A stretch of DNA of 11,665 nt from Thermodesulfobacteriales bacterium (GCA_026985945.1 JALSPN010000135.1:1-11665), one strand, 5' to 3'. Counted from the stretch's first letter, positions 1 through 7,919 are shown. Made by a program: numbers and translations. The notes: a model not told the origin generated them from the sequence alone.

Positions 1-957
1 GAGGGCCTCGTATATCCTGCGAGCTGGACGGTGGAGTTCAACGAAAATGAAATTTGCCTGAGAAGGATAAGGGTGAAGCCCTAATTCCTGCAGGGCCTTT
101 TTCAGCCTTTCTCTCTCAGCCCAGGTGGTCTCAAGCACCATCTTGAGATAATCCTGATCTTCCAGAGCGGCTCTGGCAGCCACCTGTGCCAGGCTGTTGA
201 CATTAAAGGGCTGCCTGATGGCATTAAGGACCCGGGCCAAGTCCCTCTTCATGATTCCATAACCCAGGCGCAGGCCGGCAAGCCCGTAAGCCTTGGAGAA
301 AGTTCGCAGAAGAACCACGGGAGGCCGGGCGTCTTTTAAAAGAAGGGGCTTTAACACCTGAGGATGATTTACGAACTCTCCGTAGGCCTCATCGATTACC
401 ACTATCAGGTGTTCAGGAAGTTTTTCATGCCAGCGCAGAAATTCTTCGTGAAAAATAATACTTCCGCAGGGATTGTGGGGATTGTCCAGAAAGATGATCT
501 TTGTTTGGGGAGTTATTCTCTCAAGCATTCCTTCAAGGTCATGTTTCAGGTCCCTGAGGGGCACCTTGATGACCCTGGCTCCAGCGGCAAGGACAAATTT
601 TTCATACATCAGGAAAGAGGGCTTGCTCACGAGGGCCTCTTCTCCCGGAGAAAGGCAGGCCTTCACCAGAAGGTCAAGTACTTCGTTGGAACCGTTTCCG
701 AGAACGATCTCTTCGGGATCCACCCCGTAATGTGAGGCCAGGGCTTTACGGAGTTCAAAGGCCGCGGGATCCGGATAGCGGTTAAGCTCTGAGAGGGCTT
801 TTTCTATGGCCTTAAGGGCCCTGGGCGGAGGGCCAAAGGGGTTTTCATTGGAGGCCAATTTGACGATAGGCCCCTTAAGCCCCAGCTCCCGCCTGAGCTC
901 TGAGATAGGTTTGCCCGGGGGATAGGGTTTGAAGTCCAAAAGATGCGCTTTAATCAT
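1..957 (-). CDS. hisC: Histidinol-phosphate aminotransferase, C-terminus cut by window edge
   Basis: PLP-dependent, cytosolic aminotransferase of histidine biosynthesis, converting imidazole acetol phosphate and glutamate to histidinol phosphate. The minus-strand frame opens with ATG at 957 (MIKAHLLDFKPYPPGKP) and has no stop to position 1, giving 319 residues. The family is usually about 350-370 aa, so some 30-50 residues are missing. Visible class I/II aminotransferase marks are KLASNENPFGPPP near residue 35, LNRYPDP, GNGSNEVLDLL, LDNPHNPCG, VIDEAYGEF, and the Schiff-base lysine in TFSKAYGLAGLRLGYG (about K222). The start overlaps the end of the upstream deacetylase gene by 8 bases (ATGATTAA), so translation is probably coupled. 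It is a metabolic gene at the tail of a cell-envelope operon. HisC-like enzymes can also act on aromatic or other amino acids, so the exact substrate is inferred. Confidence 0.9.
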   Translation of the reverse strand, partial: MIKAHLLDFKPYPPGKPISELRRELGLKGPIVKLASNENPFGPPPRALKAIEKALSELNRYPDPAAFELRKALASHYGVDPEEIVLGNGSNEVLDLLVKACLSPGEEALVSKPSFLMYEKFVLAAGARVIKVPLRDLKHDLEGMLERITPQTKIIFLDNPHNPCGSIIFHEEFLRWHEKLPEHLIVVIDEAYGEFVNHPQVLKPLLLKDARPPVVLLRTFSKAYGLAGLRLGYGIMKRDLARVLNAIRQPFNVNSLAQVAARAALEDQDYLKMVLETTWAERERLKKALQELGLHPYPSQANFIFVELHRPARRIYEAL

Positions 958-1816
958 AGAATTTTCCTTTCTTCACGAAGACACTTACTGGCACAAGGGT
1001 TATTTCTTTTTTGAGCCGCGGGCGAAAAACTCTTAAGGCCTTAAGCGTATAGGGATGAGGGTGGGCAATGGCGAGCACCGGTTCTTTACGGGCCCGTTCA
1101 AGGAATTTCTCAAGGGCCTTGCATACCATCTGGTATCCCTTTTGATGGTCCAGGAAAATTCGTCTTTCGGCAAAGGGAAGATGAAGCTCACGGGCAAGTT
1201 CCGGTATTACGGTCTTTCGAGTGGTCCGGCTATCCACGTAAAAAAGCCCCAGCTTTTTGACTTCTTCAAGGACCCAGCGCATGTGTTTTCGATCCGCAGT
1301 AAAGGCCGAACCCATGTGATGATTAACCCCTATGGCATAAGGAACCCTCTTTATTGCTTCTCGCACCCGTCTTTTTACTTCAACCTCGTTTAAACGCAAG
1401 CTGATAAAATGCGAATGGTCTCTTACCTTCCGGGCTTCAAGGGGCAGGTGAACCAGGACTTCAAAGCCTCTGGCATAGGCCTCAGTTGCAAGCCTTTTAG
1501 TGAAAGGGGCTTCTGGAAGAAAAGAAAAGTTGAGCACCAGCCCCAGGCGGAAAAATTCCCTCTCCAGGCCAGGATTTTGCCCCATGTCATCGATGATAAT
1601 GCAGGCCGGATGATAAGGCTTCCTTTTACGGGCTTCAGGGTGGGGTCTTGAAACTTTCTTCTTGGTTTTTGAAGGAGCCCTCGAGGTGATCTGAGGGGGC
1701 TTTTTAAGCGGCCTCAGGATCCAGAGGGCTGTAAGAATTGTTAGGATGATAAAAAAGAGCCAGAAGGCCCATCCCAGAGCGGAAGGGACGGGCCTTTTTC
1801 TTTTCGGAGAAGGCAT
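950..1816 (-). CDS. Divergent polysaccharide deacetylase (YibQ family)
   Basis: 288-aa protein with a basic N-terminus, one membrane segment (about residues 15-34), a Lys/Arg/Pro-rich linker (35-70) and a periplasmic NodB-like domain of the divergent polysaccharide deacetylase family (Polysacc_deac_2). Supporting motifs are IIIDDMG (73-79), HLPLEA (123-128), GVNHHMGSAFT (163-173), YVDSRTT (193-199), IFLD (220-223) and AHPHPYTL (251-258). Known family members keep the deacetylase fold, but a biological substrate is poorly established; a role in peptidoglycan or other envelope glycan processing is inferred from the neighbours. The ATG at 1816 shares one base with the stop of the upstream protease gene (TAATG) and has no clear Shine-Dalgarno, which points to termination-reinitiation. 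Its 3' end overlaps hisC by 8 bases. Confidence 0.87.
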   Translation of the reverse strand: MPSPKRKRPVPSALGWAFWLFFIILTILTALWILRPLKKPPQITSRAPSKTKKKVSRPHPEARKRKPYHPACIIIDDMGQNPGLEREFFRLGLVLNFSFLPEAPFTKRLATEAYARGFEVLVHLPLEARKVRDHSHFISLRLNEVEVKRRVREAIKRVPYAIGVNHHMGSAFTADRKHMRWVLEEVKKLGLFYVDSRTTRKTVIPELARELHLPFAERRIFLDHQKGYQMVCKALEKFLERARKEPVLAIAHPHPYTLKALRVFRPRLKKEITLVPVSVFVKKGKFYD

Positions 1817-3189
1817 TATTCGATTTTGAGATTAGTGATGGCCTTCCAGCTCTTCAAAACTCTTAAAGCTTCCTGAAATTGACTATCATAGCGGAAGCGT
1901 TCCTTATCAAACTTTCTTCCTTCAGATTTTTCTTCTGCGGGTTTTTTCTTTTCTTGTTTATTTTTAGCATCGGTTTCTTTCTTTTTAGATTTTGTTATTT
2001 CTTCAGAATTTTCCAGGTGCTTTTCGAGATCTTTCTCTCGAATAACGTGGTGTTTTGTGGTCTTTTTCAGGCATTCCGGATCAAGAAAAGGCACTTTGAT
2101 ATCCGGCTCAATACCCTTGGCCTGAATGGACCGTCCGCTGGGGGTAAAATACTGAGCGGTGGTAAGGCGGACCGCCGAGCCGTCAGGCAGGGGGATAATG
2201 GTCTGGACGGAACCTTTCCCAAAGGTGGGCATCCCCACGATGAGGGCCCGGTGGTGATCCTGAAGGTCCCCGGCTACAATTTCTGAGGCGGAGGCACTCC
2301 CTTCGTTTACCAGAACCACGATTGGGTAAGGGTGTTTGCGCCGGTTGGGAGTGGCTTCAAAACGCATATTCTGCTGTTTGATCCGTCCTTCGGTGTAAAC
2401 GATGAGGCCCTGGTCAATGAATTCGTCGGCCACTCTTACCGCAGAATTAAGAAGACCTCCGGGATTATTGCGCAGATCAATGATAATCCCTTTGAGGGGC
2501 TTGTTTTCCTTTTCAAGGGCCTCTAGGGCTTTGACCAGTTCTTTAGGGGTTTTCTCCTGAAAGTTTGAGATCCTCACATAACCGTAGCCCGGTTCGATGG
2601 TAAAATAACGAACGCTGATAATCGGGATCACATCCCTCACCAGCGTAATCTCTTTGAGTTCATTCCAGCCTTCCCTGAAGATGGAGATGGTGACCTTTGT
2701 TCCTTTGGGCCCTCTTAAGAGCTTTACCGCCTCTAAGAGGCTCATGCCTTTGGTGGGCTTGCCGTTTATCTTTATGATTTTGTCTCCGGGCTTAAGACCG
2801 GCTTTCCAGGCAGGGGTCCCTTCAATAGGGGCCACCACCGTAAGCACCCCATCCCGGATGGTAATTTCAATACCGATTCCGGTAAAGCTTCCTTTCGTTT
2901 CTATTTGAAGCTCTTTATAATCATCGGGTTTGAGAAAAGAAGAATGGGGATCAAGGTTGGAGAGCATACCCTGAATGGCCCCGTAAATGAGCTCCTGCGG
3001 ATCTACCTCTTTTACGTAACTACGCTGAACGAGATCGAGCACCTGAGAGAAAAGCCTTAATTGTTCGTAAATGTCTTTTTTCTGGTCGTTTTGATTGAGG
3101 GCCGAAAGGCTGCGCCCCAAAATGGTTCCCAACAGGAAGATCCCCAGGACCAGGACCAAGACGGGAAAAACAAGTTTTCTTTGCTTCAT
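1816..3189 (-). CDS. ctpA: S41 C-terminal processing (tail-specific) protease with PDZ domain
   Basis: Membrane-anchored periplasmic serine protease of the Ctp/Prc family. I place the start at ATG 3189 (MKQRKLVFPVLVLVLGIFLL), 457 aa, because AGAGGTG lies six bases upstream and a signal anchor (about residues 7-24) follows at once. A longer TTG start at 3231 would add 14 unconvincing residues and run into the upstream gene. A PDZ domain spans about 95-185 (GIGIEI, PAWKAGLKPGDKIIKING). The S41 core carries IIIDLRNNPGG (235-245), the catalytic Ser in NEGSASASEI (S300) and the lysine in FGKGSVQT (K325). D311 sits at the spacing of the third residue seen in E. coli Prc. The C-terminal tail (about 375-432) is very rich in Lys and Glu. 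Only 10 bases separate it from the EnvC-like gene, whose stop abuts its ribosome site. Ctp proteases degrade or trim periplasmic proteins, including peptidoglycan hydrolases. Confidence 0.93.
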   Translation of the reverse strand: MKQRKLVFPVLVLVLGIFLLGTILGRSLSALNQNDQKKDIYEQLRLFSQVLDLVQRSYVKEVDPQELIYGAIQGMLSNLDPHSSFLKPDDYKELQIETKGSFTGIGIEITIRDGVLTVVAPIEGTPAWKAGLKPGDKIIKINGKPTKGMSLLEAVKLLRGPKGTKVTISIFREGWNELKEITLVRDVIPIISVRYFTIEPGYGYVRISNFQEKTPKELVKALEALEKENKPLKGIIIDLRNNPGGLLNSAVRVADEFIDQGLIVYTEGRIKQQNMRFEATPNRRKHPYPIVVLVNEGSASASEIVAGDLQDHHRALIVGMPTFGKGSVQTIIPLPDGSAVRLTTAQYFTPSGRSIQAKGIEPDIKVPFLDPECLKKTTKHHVIREKDLEKHLENSEEITKSKKKETDAKNKQEKKKPAEEKSEGRKFDKERFRYDSQFQEALRVLKSWKAITNLKIE

Positions 3190-3199
3190 CTCACACCTC

Positions 3200-4372
3200 T
3201 TAACGCAAGAATTTAAGTTTGCTGGTATCAAGCCAATCTAAGGGATTTTGGGGTTTGCCCTGATAACGTAATTCGTAATACACCCCCCCTTTACCAAAAG
3301 GGGCCTCTCCCACTTCTCCGATTATTTCCCCCGTGGAAACATGCTCTCCAAGGCCTTTTGATACCTTACCCAAACCACCGATAACCGACAAGAAATGATA
3401 ACCATGATCGATAAAGACCAGAAACCCTTTTTCGCGAATAAGAGAAATCTTAATTATTTCCCCGGCGTAGGGAGCCCTGACCGGGCTTCCTACCGGGGCA
3501 GCAATGGTAATTCCCTGATGGAAAATCTTTTCTCCGGTCAAAGGATCTACTTCGAGCCCGAAAAACTTTAGCACCTCTCCTTCAATAGGAGGTGGCAAAA
3601 GGCCTTTGAGTTCGAGAAGAGGGGCGGGTTTGGGAGGGGCTTTTTTCTTCTGGATCTTGAGGAATTCTTTTTTGGTAACTTCAAGCTCTTCTCTGGTCCG
3701 CTTCAGTTCTTCGGCCATCTGGGAGATGGCAGCGTAGGCCTTCTCAAGCATGTGGAGGGTTTCAGCGTAAAGCCGTTTGTTTCGGCGCACCTCTTCAAGA
3801 AGGATTTCTTTTTCGCGTTTCAGACTCTGGAGGGCCTTAATTTCACTTTCGTAGCGGGCCTTGAGGGCGTCAAGATGTTCCTTTTCCTGCCTGACAATTT
3901 CTTTCTGTCTTTCGATTTCTTTTTTTTCGCGCTGAATTTTTTGGGCCAGTTTTCGATCGTGATAAAAAATAAGGTTAGTATATTCCTGCCGCCTGAAAAA
4001 AGCCGAAATTTCCTGCGGCGAGAGAATAAGATTGATCCAGCCAAGCTCCCCCATAGTAGACAGATGTTTTAATCTTTCCTGAAAGCGTCTCTGGAGTTCC
4101 TGAAGTTCAGCTTCCCTGGAATTAAGTTTTTCAGAAAGGCGTCTTAAAAGGAGCTTTTTCCTGGCTATTTCTTCGTTTAAAGCGTCAATTTCTGCGCTTT
4201 TTTGGTTTATTTTATGCGAAATTTCTTCAAGTTGGGCCAGGATTCGTTTTTCTTTGGCGGTTAATTCTCCGATGATGGCCCGTTTGGATTCGAGCCCCGT
4301 AGGAGCTGCCAGAGGAAGAGAGCTTAGTATCGTAAATAACGCCGCGAGGCCCAGTAAGATCCGAGAACGCAA
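3200..4372 (-). CDS. envC: EnvC-like murein hydrolase activator (coiled coil plus degenerate LytM/M23)
   Basis: 390-aa exported protein. Residues 1-23 look like a signal peptide (hydrophobic ILLGLAALFTILSSLPLAA). Residues 30-115 and 138-245 are charged coiled coil, followed by a short Pro-rich link (PPKPAP) and a C-terminal LytM/M23 domain (about 262-385). The metal sites of active M23 peptidases are gone: the HxxxD pair reads HQGIT (H285, T289), the middle His region reads IGGL (331-334), and the last HxH is VYYEL (364-368). This is the hallmark of EnvC-type activators, which do not cut peptidoglycan themselves but bind FtsEX and relieve amidase autoinhibition. Its position right after ftsX strongly supports this role. 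The start is TTG at 4372, preceded by a GGGGTGG ribosome site, and lies 49 bases inside ftsX. The target amidase is not in the window. Confidence 0.9.
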   Translation of the reverse strand: MRSRILLGLAALFTILSSLPLAAPTGLESKRAIIGELTAKEKRILAQLEEISHKINQKSAEIDALNEEIARKKLLLRRLSEKLNSREAELQELQRRFQERLKHLSTMGELGWINLILSPQEISAFFRRQEYTNLIFYHDRKLAQKIQREKKEIERQKEIVRQEKEHLDALKARYESEIKALQSLKREKEILLEEVRRNKRLYAETLHMLEKAYAAISQMAEELKRTREELEVTKKEFLKIQKKKAPPKPAPLLELKGLLPPPIEGEVLKFFGLEVDPLTGEKIFHQGITIAAPVGSPVRAPYAGEIIKISLIREKGFLVFIDHGYHFLSVIGGLGKVSKGLGEHVSTGEIIGEVGEAPFGKGGVYYELRYQGKPQNPLDWLDTSKLKFLR

Positions 4373-5196
4373 AGGAAAACCACCCCTGAAATCAAAATAG
4401 TTATCTGGCTAGCATTCCAGAAAACCAAGCCTCCCTGAAAACCCGGGAAAAAATCAAGTAGTGCCCGGTCAAGATAGATCTTAACAATATAAACCAGAAG
4501 AAGGGCTAGAAAAGAAGCCACCGCTCCCTGAAGAACCGCAATAACCAGGATAGGCCCCTGAATGAACCCCGGAGTGGCCCCCACCAGGGAAAGGACTTCA
4601 AGTTCTTCTTTTCTTTGGGAGAGAGAAAAGCGGACCACCAGGCCAATGATAAAACAGGTGGTGAGGCCCACCAGGAAAAGCCCCCATAGGGAAATTATCT
4701 CCAGAAAACGCCTCAAGTTCGCCAGCCGTGCCAGCCAGCTCTGGGCAAACTGGACCTTAAAAACTCCCGGCAAACCTTCAAGACGCAGGGATAATTCTTT
4801 AAGAGATTTACCGGCCCTGAAAGGGTCTTTGAAGGAGACCACGAGAACCGGGGGGAGAAAATCAGGCGAAATGCCACTTAAGAGCTCTTTTTCTTCAAAA
4901 AGTCTTTCTAGATCCTTGAGGACTTCTTCTGGAGGCAAAAATCTTACTTCTGCCACCAGGGGTTCTTTTTTGATCTCGGAGGTAATTTTTTTGACTTCCT
5001 TGGAGGTAATACGGGGAGAAAGATAGACGTTTAACACCAGTTCCTGGGCTACCTTCTGGGTAAAATAATTGAGATTAGAGTAAACAAGCCCGAAGAAAGA
5101 AAAGACTGCAAGCCCCAGCACGATAACCAGGGTGGCGGTAAAATAGGCCCAGGCAGCCACACGAAATTCCAAAAAAAGGCGCTTCAGAAATCTCAT
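4324..5196 (-). CDS. ftsX: Cell division ABC transporter permease FtsX
   Basis: 290-aa inner-membrane partner of FtsE. It has the FtsX layout: a short cytoplasmic N-terminus, TM1 (about 16-40), a large periplasmic domain (about 41-163), then three closely spaced membrane segments (about 165-190, 215-240, 264-284). The cytoplasmic coupling loop after TM2 carries the conserved pattern RKEELEVLSLVGATPGFIQG (195-214). The periplasmic domain is where FtsX homologues bind their hydrolase activator, here presumably the EnvC-like product of the next gene. ATG at 5196 overlaps the ftsE stop by four bases (ATGA), the usual coupled arrangement. ABC3-family permeases of lipoprotein or macrolide export look similar, but size, single large loop and partner genes fit FtsX. 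Confidence 0.94.
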   Translation of the reverse strand: MRFLKRLFLEFRVAAWAYFTATLVIVLGLAVFSFFGLVYSNLNYFTQKVAQELVLNVYLSPRITSKEVKKITSEIKKEPLVAEVRFLPPEEVLKDLERLFEEKELLSGISPDFLPPVLVVSFKDPFRAGKSLKELSLRLEGLPGVFKVQFAQSWLARLANLRRFLEIISLWGLFLVGLTTCFIIGLVVRFSLSQRKEELEVLSLVGATPGFIQGPILVIAVLQGAVASFLALLLVYIVKIYLDRALLDFFPGFQGGLVFWNASQITILISGVVFLCVLGSYWASRRYLRY

Positions 5197-5858
5197 GGAT
5201 TTAGAAGCCTCCCCTGATCAAGCACCAGGACCCTGCGGTGTCTTTCTGCATAAAGGGCCTCGTCGTGTGTAGCCAGGATGATGGTGGTCCCTTCGGCGTT
5301 TAAGTCTTCAAATATTTCCATTACCTCTTCGGTGCGTCTGGAGTCGAGATTCCCTGTGGGTTCATCTGCCAGCAGGAGTTTGGGGCGATTAACGATAGCC
5401 CTTGCCAGCGCTACCCGCTGTTTTTCTCCACCTGAAAGCTGCCTTACAGGTTGTGTCTCCTTCCCGGAAAGCCCGAGTCTCTCAAGTATTTTTAGAACAC
5501 GCCGTCTGATTTCATCTTCGCCTATCCCCTGAATTTCAAGGGAGATGGCCACGTTTTCAAAGACGGAACGATTTTCAAGGAGTTTGAAATCCTGAAAGAC
5601 GAACCCTATCTTCCTGCGAAAAAAAGGCACTTCTTTCTTTTTGAGGCTGGAAAGGGGCCGCCCTTCAAAATAGATCTCTCCAGAAGTGGGTTTTTCAGCC
5701 CGGAAGATGAGGTTTAAAAGGGTGCTTTTGCCGGCTCCACTAGGGCCTGTAATAAAAAGAAACTCACCCCTTTTGACAGAAAAACTTACTTCATCCAGGG
5801 CGGTGATATTGGGTTCGTAAACTTTGGAGACCCTTTCCAGGGTTAAAATATCTTCCAT
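5193..5858 (-). CDS. ftsE: Cell division ATP-binding protein FtsE
   Basis: 221-aa ABC ATPase that powers or gates FtsX at the division site. It has the full ABC set: Walker A GPSGAGKST (38-46), Q-loop VFQDFKLLENRSV (87-99, Q89), signature LSGGEKQRV (141-149), Walker B LLLADEPTGNLD (161-172) and switch His H198 (ATHDE). The N-terminus (LTLERVSKVYEPNITALDEV) and total length match FtsE. It is the first gene of the minus-strand operon and overlaps ftsX by four bases. No Shine-Dalgarno precedes the ATG at 5858, and no other in-frame ATG occurs in the N-terminal region. A TATAAT box lies only nine bases upstream, so translation may be leaderless. LolD/MacB ATPases are close relatives; the adjacent ftsX settles the call. 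Confidence 0.95.
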   Translation of the reverse strand: MEDILTLERVSKVYEPNITALDEVSFSVKRGEFLFITGPSGAGKSTLLNLIFRAEKPTSGEIYFEGRPLSSLKKKEVPFFRRKIGFVFQDFKLLENRSVFENVAISLEIQGIGEDEIRRRVLKILERLGLSGKETQPVRQLSGGEKQRVALARAIVNRPKLLLADEPTGNLDSRRTEEVMEIFEDLNAEGTTIILATHDEALYAERHRRVLVLDQGRLLNP

Positions 5859-5867
5859 TGACAGCGA

Positions 5868-5895
5868 ATTATAGCAATTGCTTTTTATCCCGCAA
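5868..5895 (-). promoter_or_regulatory. Candidate promoter of the ftsE-hisC operon
   Basis: On the minus strand a perfect -10 hexamer TATAAT (5873-5868) is preceded, after 16 bases, by a weak -35 TTGCGG (5895-5890). The expected transcription start falls about 5858-5862, that is at or within four bases of the ftsE ATG. The -10 match is exact, but the weak -35 makes the assignment moderate. I saw no other good candidate closer than the repeats at 5970-6048. Confidence 0.5.
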
Positions 5896-5969
5896 AGAAG
5901 CCTTATTTTTAAAAATCTTATCGGTCGTTTTTGGATTTCCCTTTGTGTAACCGCTCGTGTAGATTATGT

Positions 5970-6048
5970 GGGTTTCCTATTTGAAAACTCGTAAATGCTT
6001 GAGGCTCTCTTAAGAAAGGGGCTGAAACCCGATTAAATGCCCCTCAAG
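5970..6048. repeat. Nested inverted and direct repeats in the ftsE/fhs intergenic region
   Basis: The divergent intergenic stretch (5859-6148) holds no gene I can support. It contains GGGTTTC (5970-5976) with its complement GAAACCC (6024-6030), CTTGAGG (5998-6004) with CCTCAAG (6042-6048), and GGGGC (6018-6022) with GCCCC (6039-6043). There is also an imperfect direct repeat, TGAAAACTCGTAAATGC (5982-5998) and TGAAACCCGATTAAATGC (6023-6040), with starts 41 bases apart. These could be regulator-binding sites upstream of the fhs promoter, or structure in a longer leader transcript. The pairing is seen directly; the function is unknown. Confidence 0.4.
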
Positions 6049-6083
6049 GATATATTTTGGCCTAATTTCCCTGAGATTTTTTG

Positions 6084-6113
6084 TTGCCTTTTTTTGTCAA
6101 AAGATCCTATAAA
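6084..6113 (+). promoter_or_regulatory. Candidate promoter of fhs
   Basis: TTGCCT (6084-6089, four of six consensus bases) and TATAAA (6108-6113, five of six) are separated by 18 bases. The start would fall near 6120, giving a leader of about 30 nt that contains the strong ribosome site AAAGGAGGT (6132-6140). A TTGTCA at 6094-6099 is a better -35 hexamer but has no -10 at usable spacing. Confidence 0.45.
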
Positions 6114-6148
6114 AATAGGCTTAAACAGAGGAAAGGAGGTCGTGTGTG

Positions 6149-7912
6149 ATGAAACTTGATCCGACCAAAATGAAAGACTGGGAAATTGCCGCCGAAGCCG
6201 AAAAGAACATGAAAACTGTTTATCAACTGGCTGAAGAGCTGGGCCTTGAGAAAGAAGAACTTCTGCCTTACGGGCATTACGTGGCCAAAATTGATTACAA
6301 AAAAGTTCTTGAGCGCCTGAAAGATAGACCAAATGGCAAATACATAGATGTTACCGCCATCACACCCACCCCCCTTGGTGAAGGGAAATCCACCACAGCC
6401 ATAGGTCTTATCGAGGGTCTTGGTAAACGGGGCCAGAAAGTTATAGGTGCTCTGAGGCAGCCTTCTGGTGGCCCCACCATGAACATCAAAGGCAGTGCTG
6501 CCGGTGGAGGGCTTGCTCAGATTATCCCGCTTGATAAATTCTCCCTCGGACTTACGGGCGACATCAACGCCATCATGAACGCCCACAATCTTGCCATGGT
6601 GGCTCTTACCGCCCGGATGCAGCACGAGTTTAACTACGATGACGAGACGCTGGCCAAAAGGGGGCTTAAGCGCCTCAACATCGATCCCAAACGGGTAGAG
6701 ATGGGCTGGGTGATTGACTTTTGTGCCCAGGCCCTGCGGCATATTGTGATTGGCCTGGGGGGCAAAAAAGACGGCTATCCCATGGAGAGCAAGTTCTGGA
6801 TCGCGGTGGCCTCAGAAGTAATGGCTATCTTGGCGGTGGCTCGTGACCTCAAGGATTTCCGCGAGCGGATTGGAAAGATCGTGGTGGCCTTTGATAAGTA
6901 TGGAAACCCCGTAACCACCGAAGACCTTGAAGTGGCAGGTGCCATGTGCGCCTGGATGGTTGATGCCATCAACCCCAACATGATCCAGACTATCGAGGGG
7001 CAGCCTGTTCTCATCCATGCCGGCCCCTTCGCCAACATTGCTATCGGTCAGTCCTCTATCATCGCCGACTATGTGGCCCTCAAACTGGCAGACTACAATG
7101 TTACAGAAAGCGGCTTTGCAGCTGACATCGGATATGAAAAATTCTGGAATATCAAGTGCCGTCTTTCTGGTCTGACTCCGGACTGTGTGGTGGTGGTGGC
7201 TACTATCAGGGCCCTTAAGTGTCACGGTGGGGCTCCTATACCGCGTCCGGGGCGTCCTATTCCTCAAGAATACTTTGAGGAAAACCTTGAGTGGGTAGAG
7301 AAGGGCTGTGAAAACCTCATGCACTGCGTAAATATTGTCAAGAAAAGCGGTGTAACTCCGGTGGTATGTATCAACGCCTTCTATACCGATACCAAAGCCG
7401 AGATCGAACTGGTGAAAAAGATTTGCGAACAGCACGGAGTAAGAGCCGCCGTTTCCGAGCACTGGCTGAAAGGCGGAGAAGGGGCTTTAGAGCTGGCTGA
7501 CGCGGTAATGGATGCCTGCAACGAACCGAGCGAATTTCGCTTCCTCTATGATCTGGATGAACCGGTGAAGAGCCGCATCGAAAAGATTGCCAGAGAAGTT
7601 TACGGAGCCGACGGAGTAATCTATCTCCCTGATGCTGAAGCCAAGATCAAAATGATCGAAGCTGACGACGAGTTGCGGCGGATGCCCATCTGTATGGTCA
7701 AGACCCATCTTTCTCTCTCAGACAATCCCAATCTCAAAGGGGTTCCTAAAGGGTGGCAGCTCCGCGTAAGAGATGTCCTTATTTATCGAGGGTCAGGTTT
7801 TATTGTTCCGGTGGCCGGTGATATCAGCCTCATGCCAGGGACGGGTTCTGACCCCGCCTATCGGCGTATTGATGTGGATCTGGAAACCGGAAAAGTCAAA
7901 GGGCTCTTCTAA
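6149..7912 (+). CDS. fhs: Formate-tetrahydrofolate ligase (10-formyl-THF synthetase)
   Basis: Cytosolic enzyme joining formate to THF with ATP, the entry of the Wood-Ljungdahl methyl branch (reversible when C1 units are oxidised). I use ATG 6149 (587 aa); GTG 6146 directly before it is also possible, and both sit well behind AAAGGAGGT (6132-6140). Family marks are the P-loop [10 protein letters not shown] (74-83), [13 protein letters not shown] (103-115), SAAGGG, LTGD (135-138), HAGPFANIA (290-298), [13 protein letters not shown] (326-338), HWLKGGEG (438-445), YGADGV (485-490) and the terminal KVKGLF. Length is slightly above the bacterial norm (about 555-560). Several stretches ([11 protein letters not shown], the segment after CHGG near 359, SSIIAD) resemble the eukaryotic C1-THF synthase type more than clostridial enzymes. 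Three family histidines are replaced: LHFTGDFHAI reads [10 protein letters not shown], and ANIAHG reads ANIAIG. I take it as a divergent but real FTHFS clade. Confidence 0.92.
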   Translation: MKLDPTKMKDWEIAAEAEKNMKTVYQLAEELGLEKEELLPYGHYVAKIDYKKVLERLKDRPNGKYIDVTAITPTPLGEGKSTTAIGLIEGLGKRGQKVIGALRQPSGGPTMNIKGSAAGGGLAQIIPLDKFSLGLTGDINAIMNAHNLAMVALTARMQHEFNYDDETLAKRGLKRLNIDPKRVEMGWVIDFCAQALRHIVIGLGGKKDGYPMESKFWIAVASEVMAILAVARDLKDFRERIGKIVVAFDKYGNPVTTEDLEVAGAMCAWMVDAINPNMIQTIEGQPVLIHAGPFANIAIGQSSIIADYVALKLADYNVTESGFAADIGYEKFWNIKCRLSGLTPDCVVVVATIRALKCHGGAPIPRPGRPIPQEYFEENLEWVEKGCENLMHCVNIVKKSGVTPVVCINAFYTDTKAEIELVKKICEQHGVRAAVSEHWLKGGEGALELADAVMDACNEPSEFRFLYDLDEPVKSRIEKIAREVYGADGVIYLPDAEAKIKMIEADDELRRMPICMVKTHLSLSDNPNLKGVPKGWQLRVRDVLIYRGSGFIVPVAGDISLMPGTGSDPAYRRIDVDLETGKVKGLF

Positions 7913-7919
7913 AAATACA

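Noticed and set aside
364..735. 123-aa plus-strand open frame
   Set aside because: It is antisense to hisC, whose minus-strand frame has all the aminotransferase motifs.
3189..3231. Longer ctpA start at TTG 3231 (14 extra residues)
   Set aside because: ATG 3189 has a good ribosome site and places the signal anchor at the N-terminus; the extension is polar and overlaps the upstream gene.
5970..6048. Folate (THF) or other known riboswitch, or a CRISPR remnant with GAAAC ends
   Set aside because: Known riboswitch core motifs are not recognisable, the region probably lies upstream of the fhs start site, and there are no spacer-repeat units.
6107..7462. Long minus-strand open frames inside fhs
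   Set aside because: They are antisense shadows of a well supported fhs gene with no recognisable motifs or ribosome sites.
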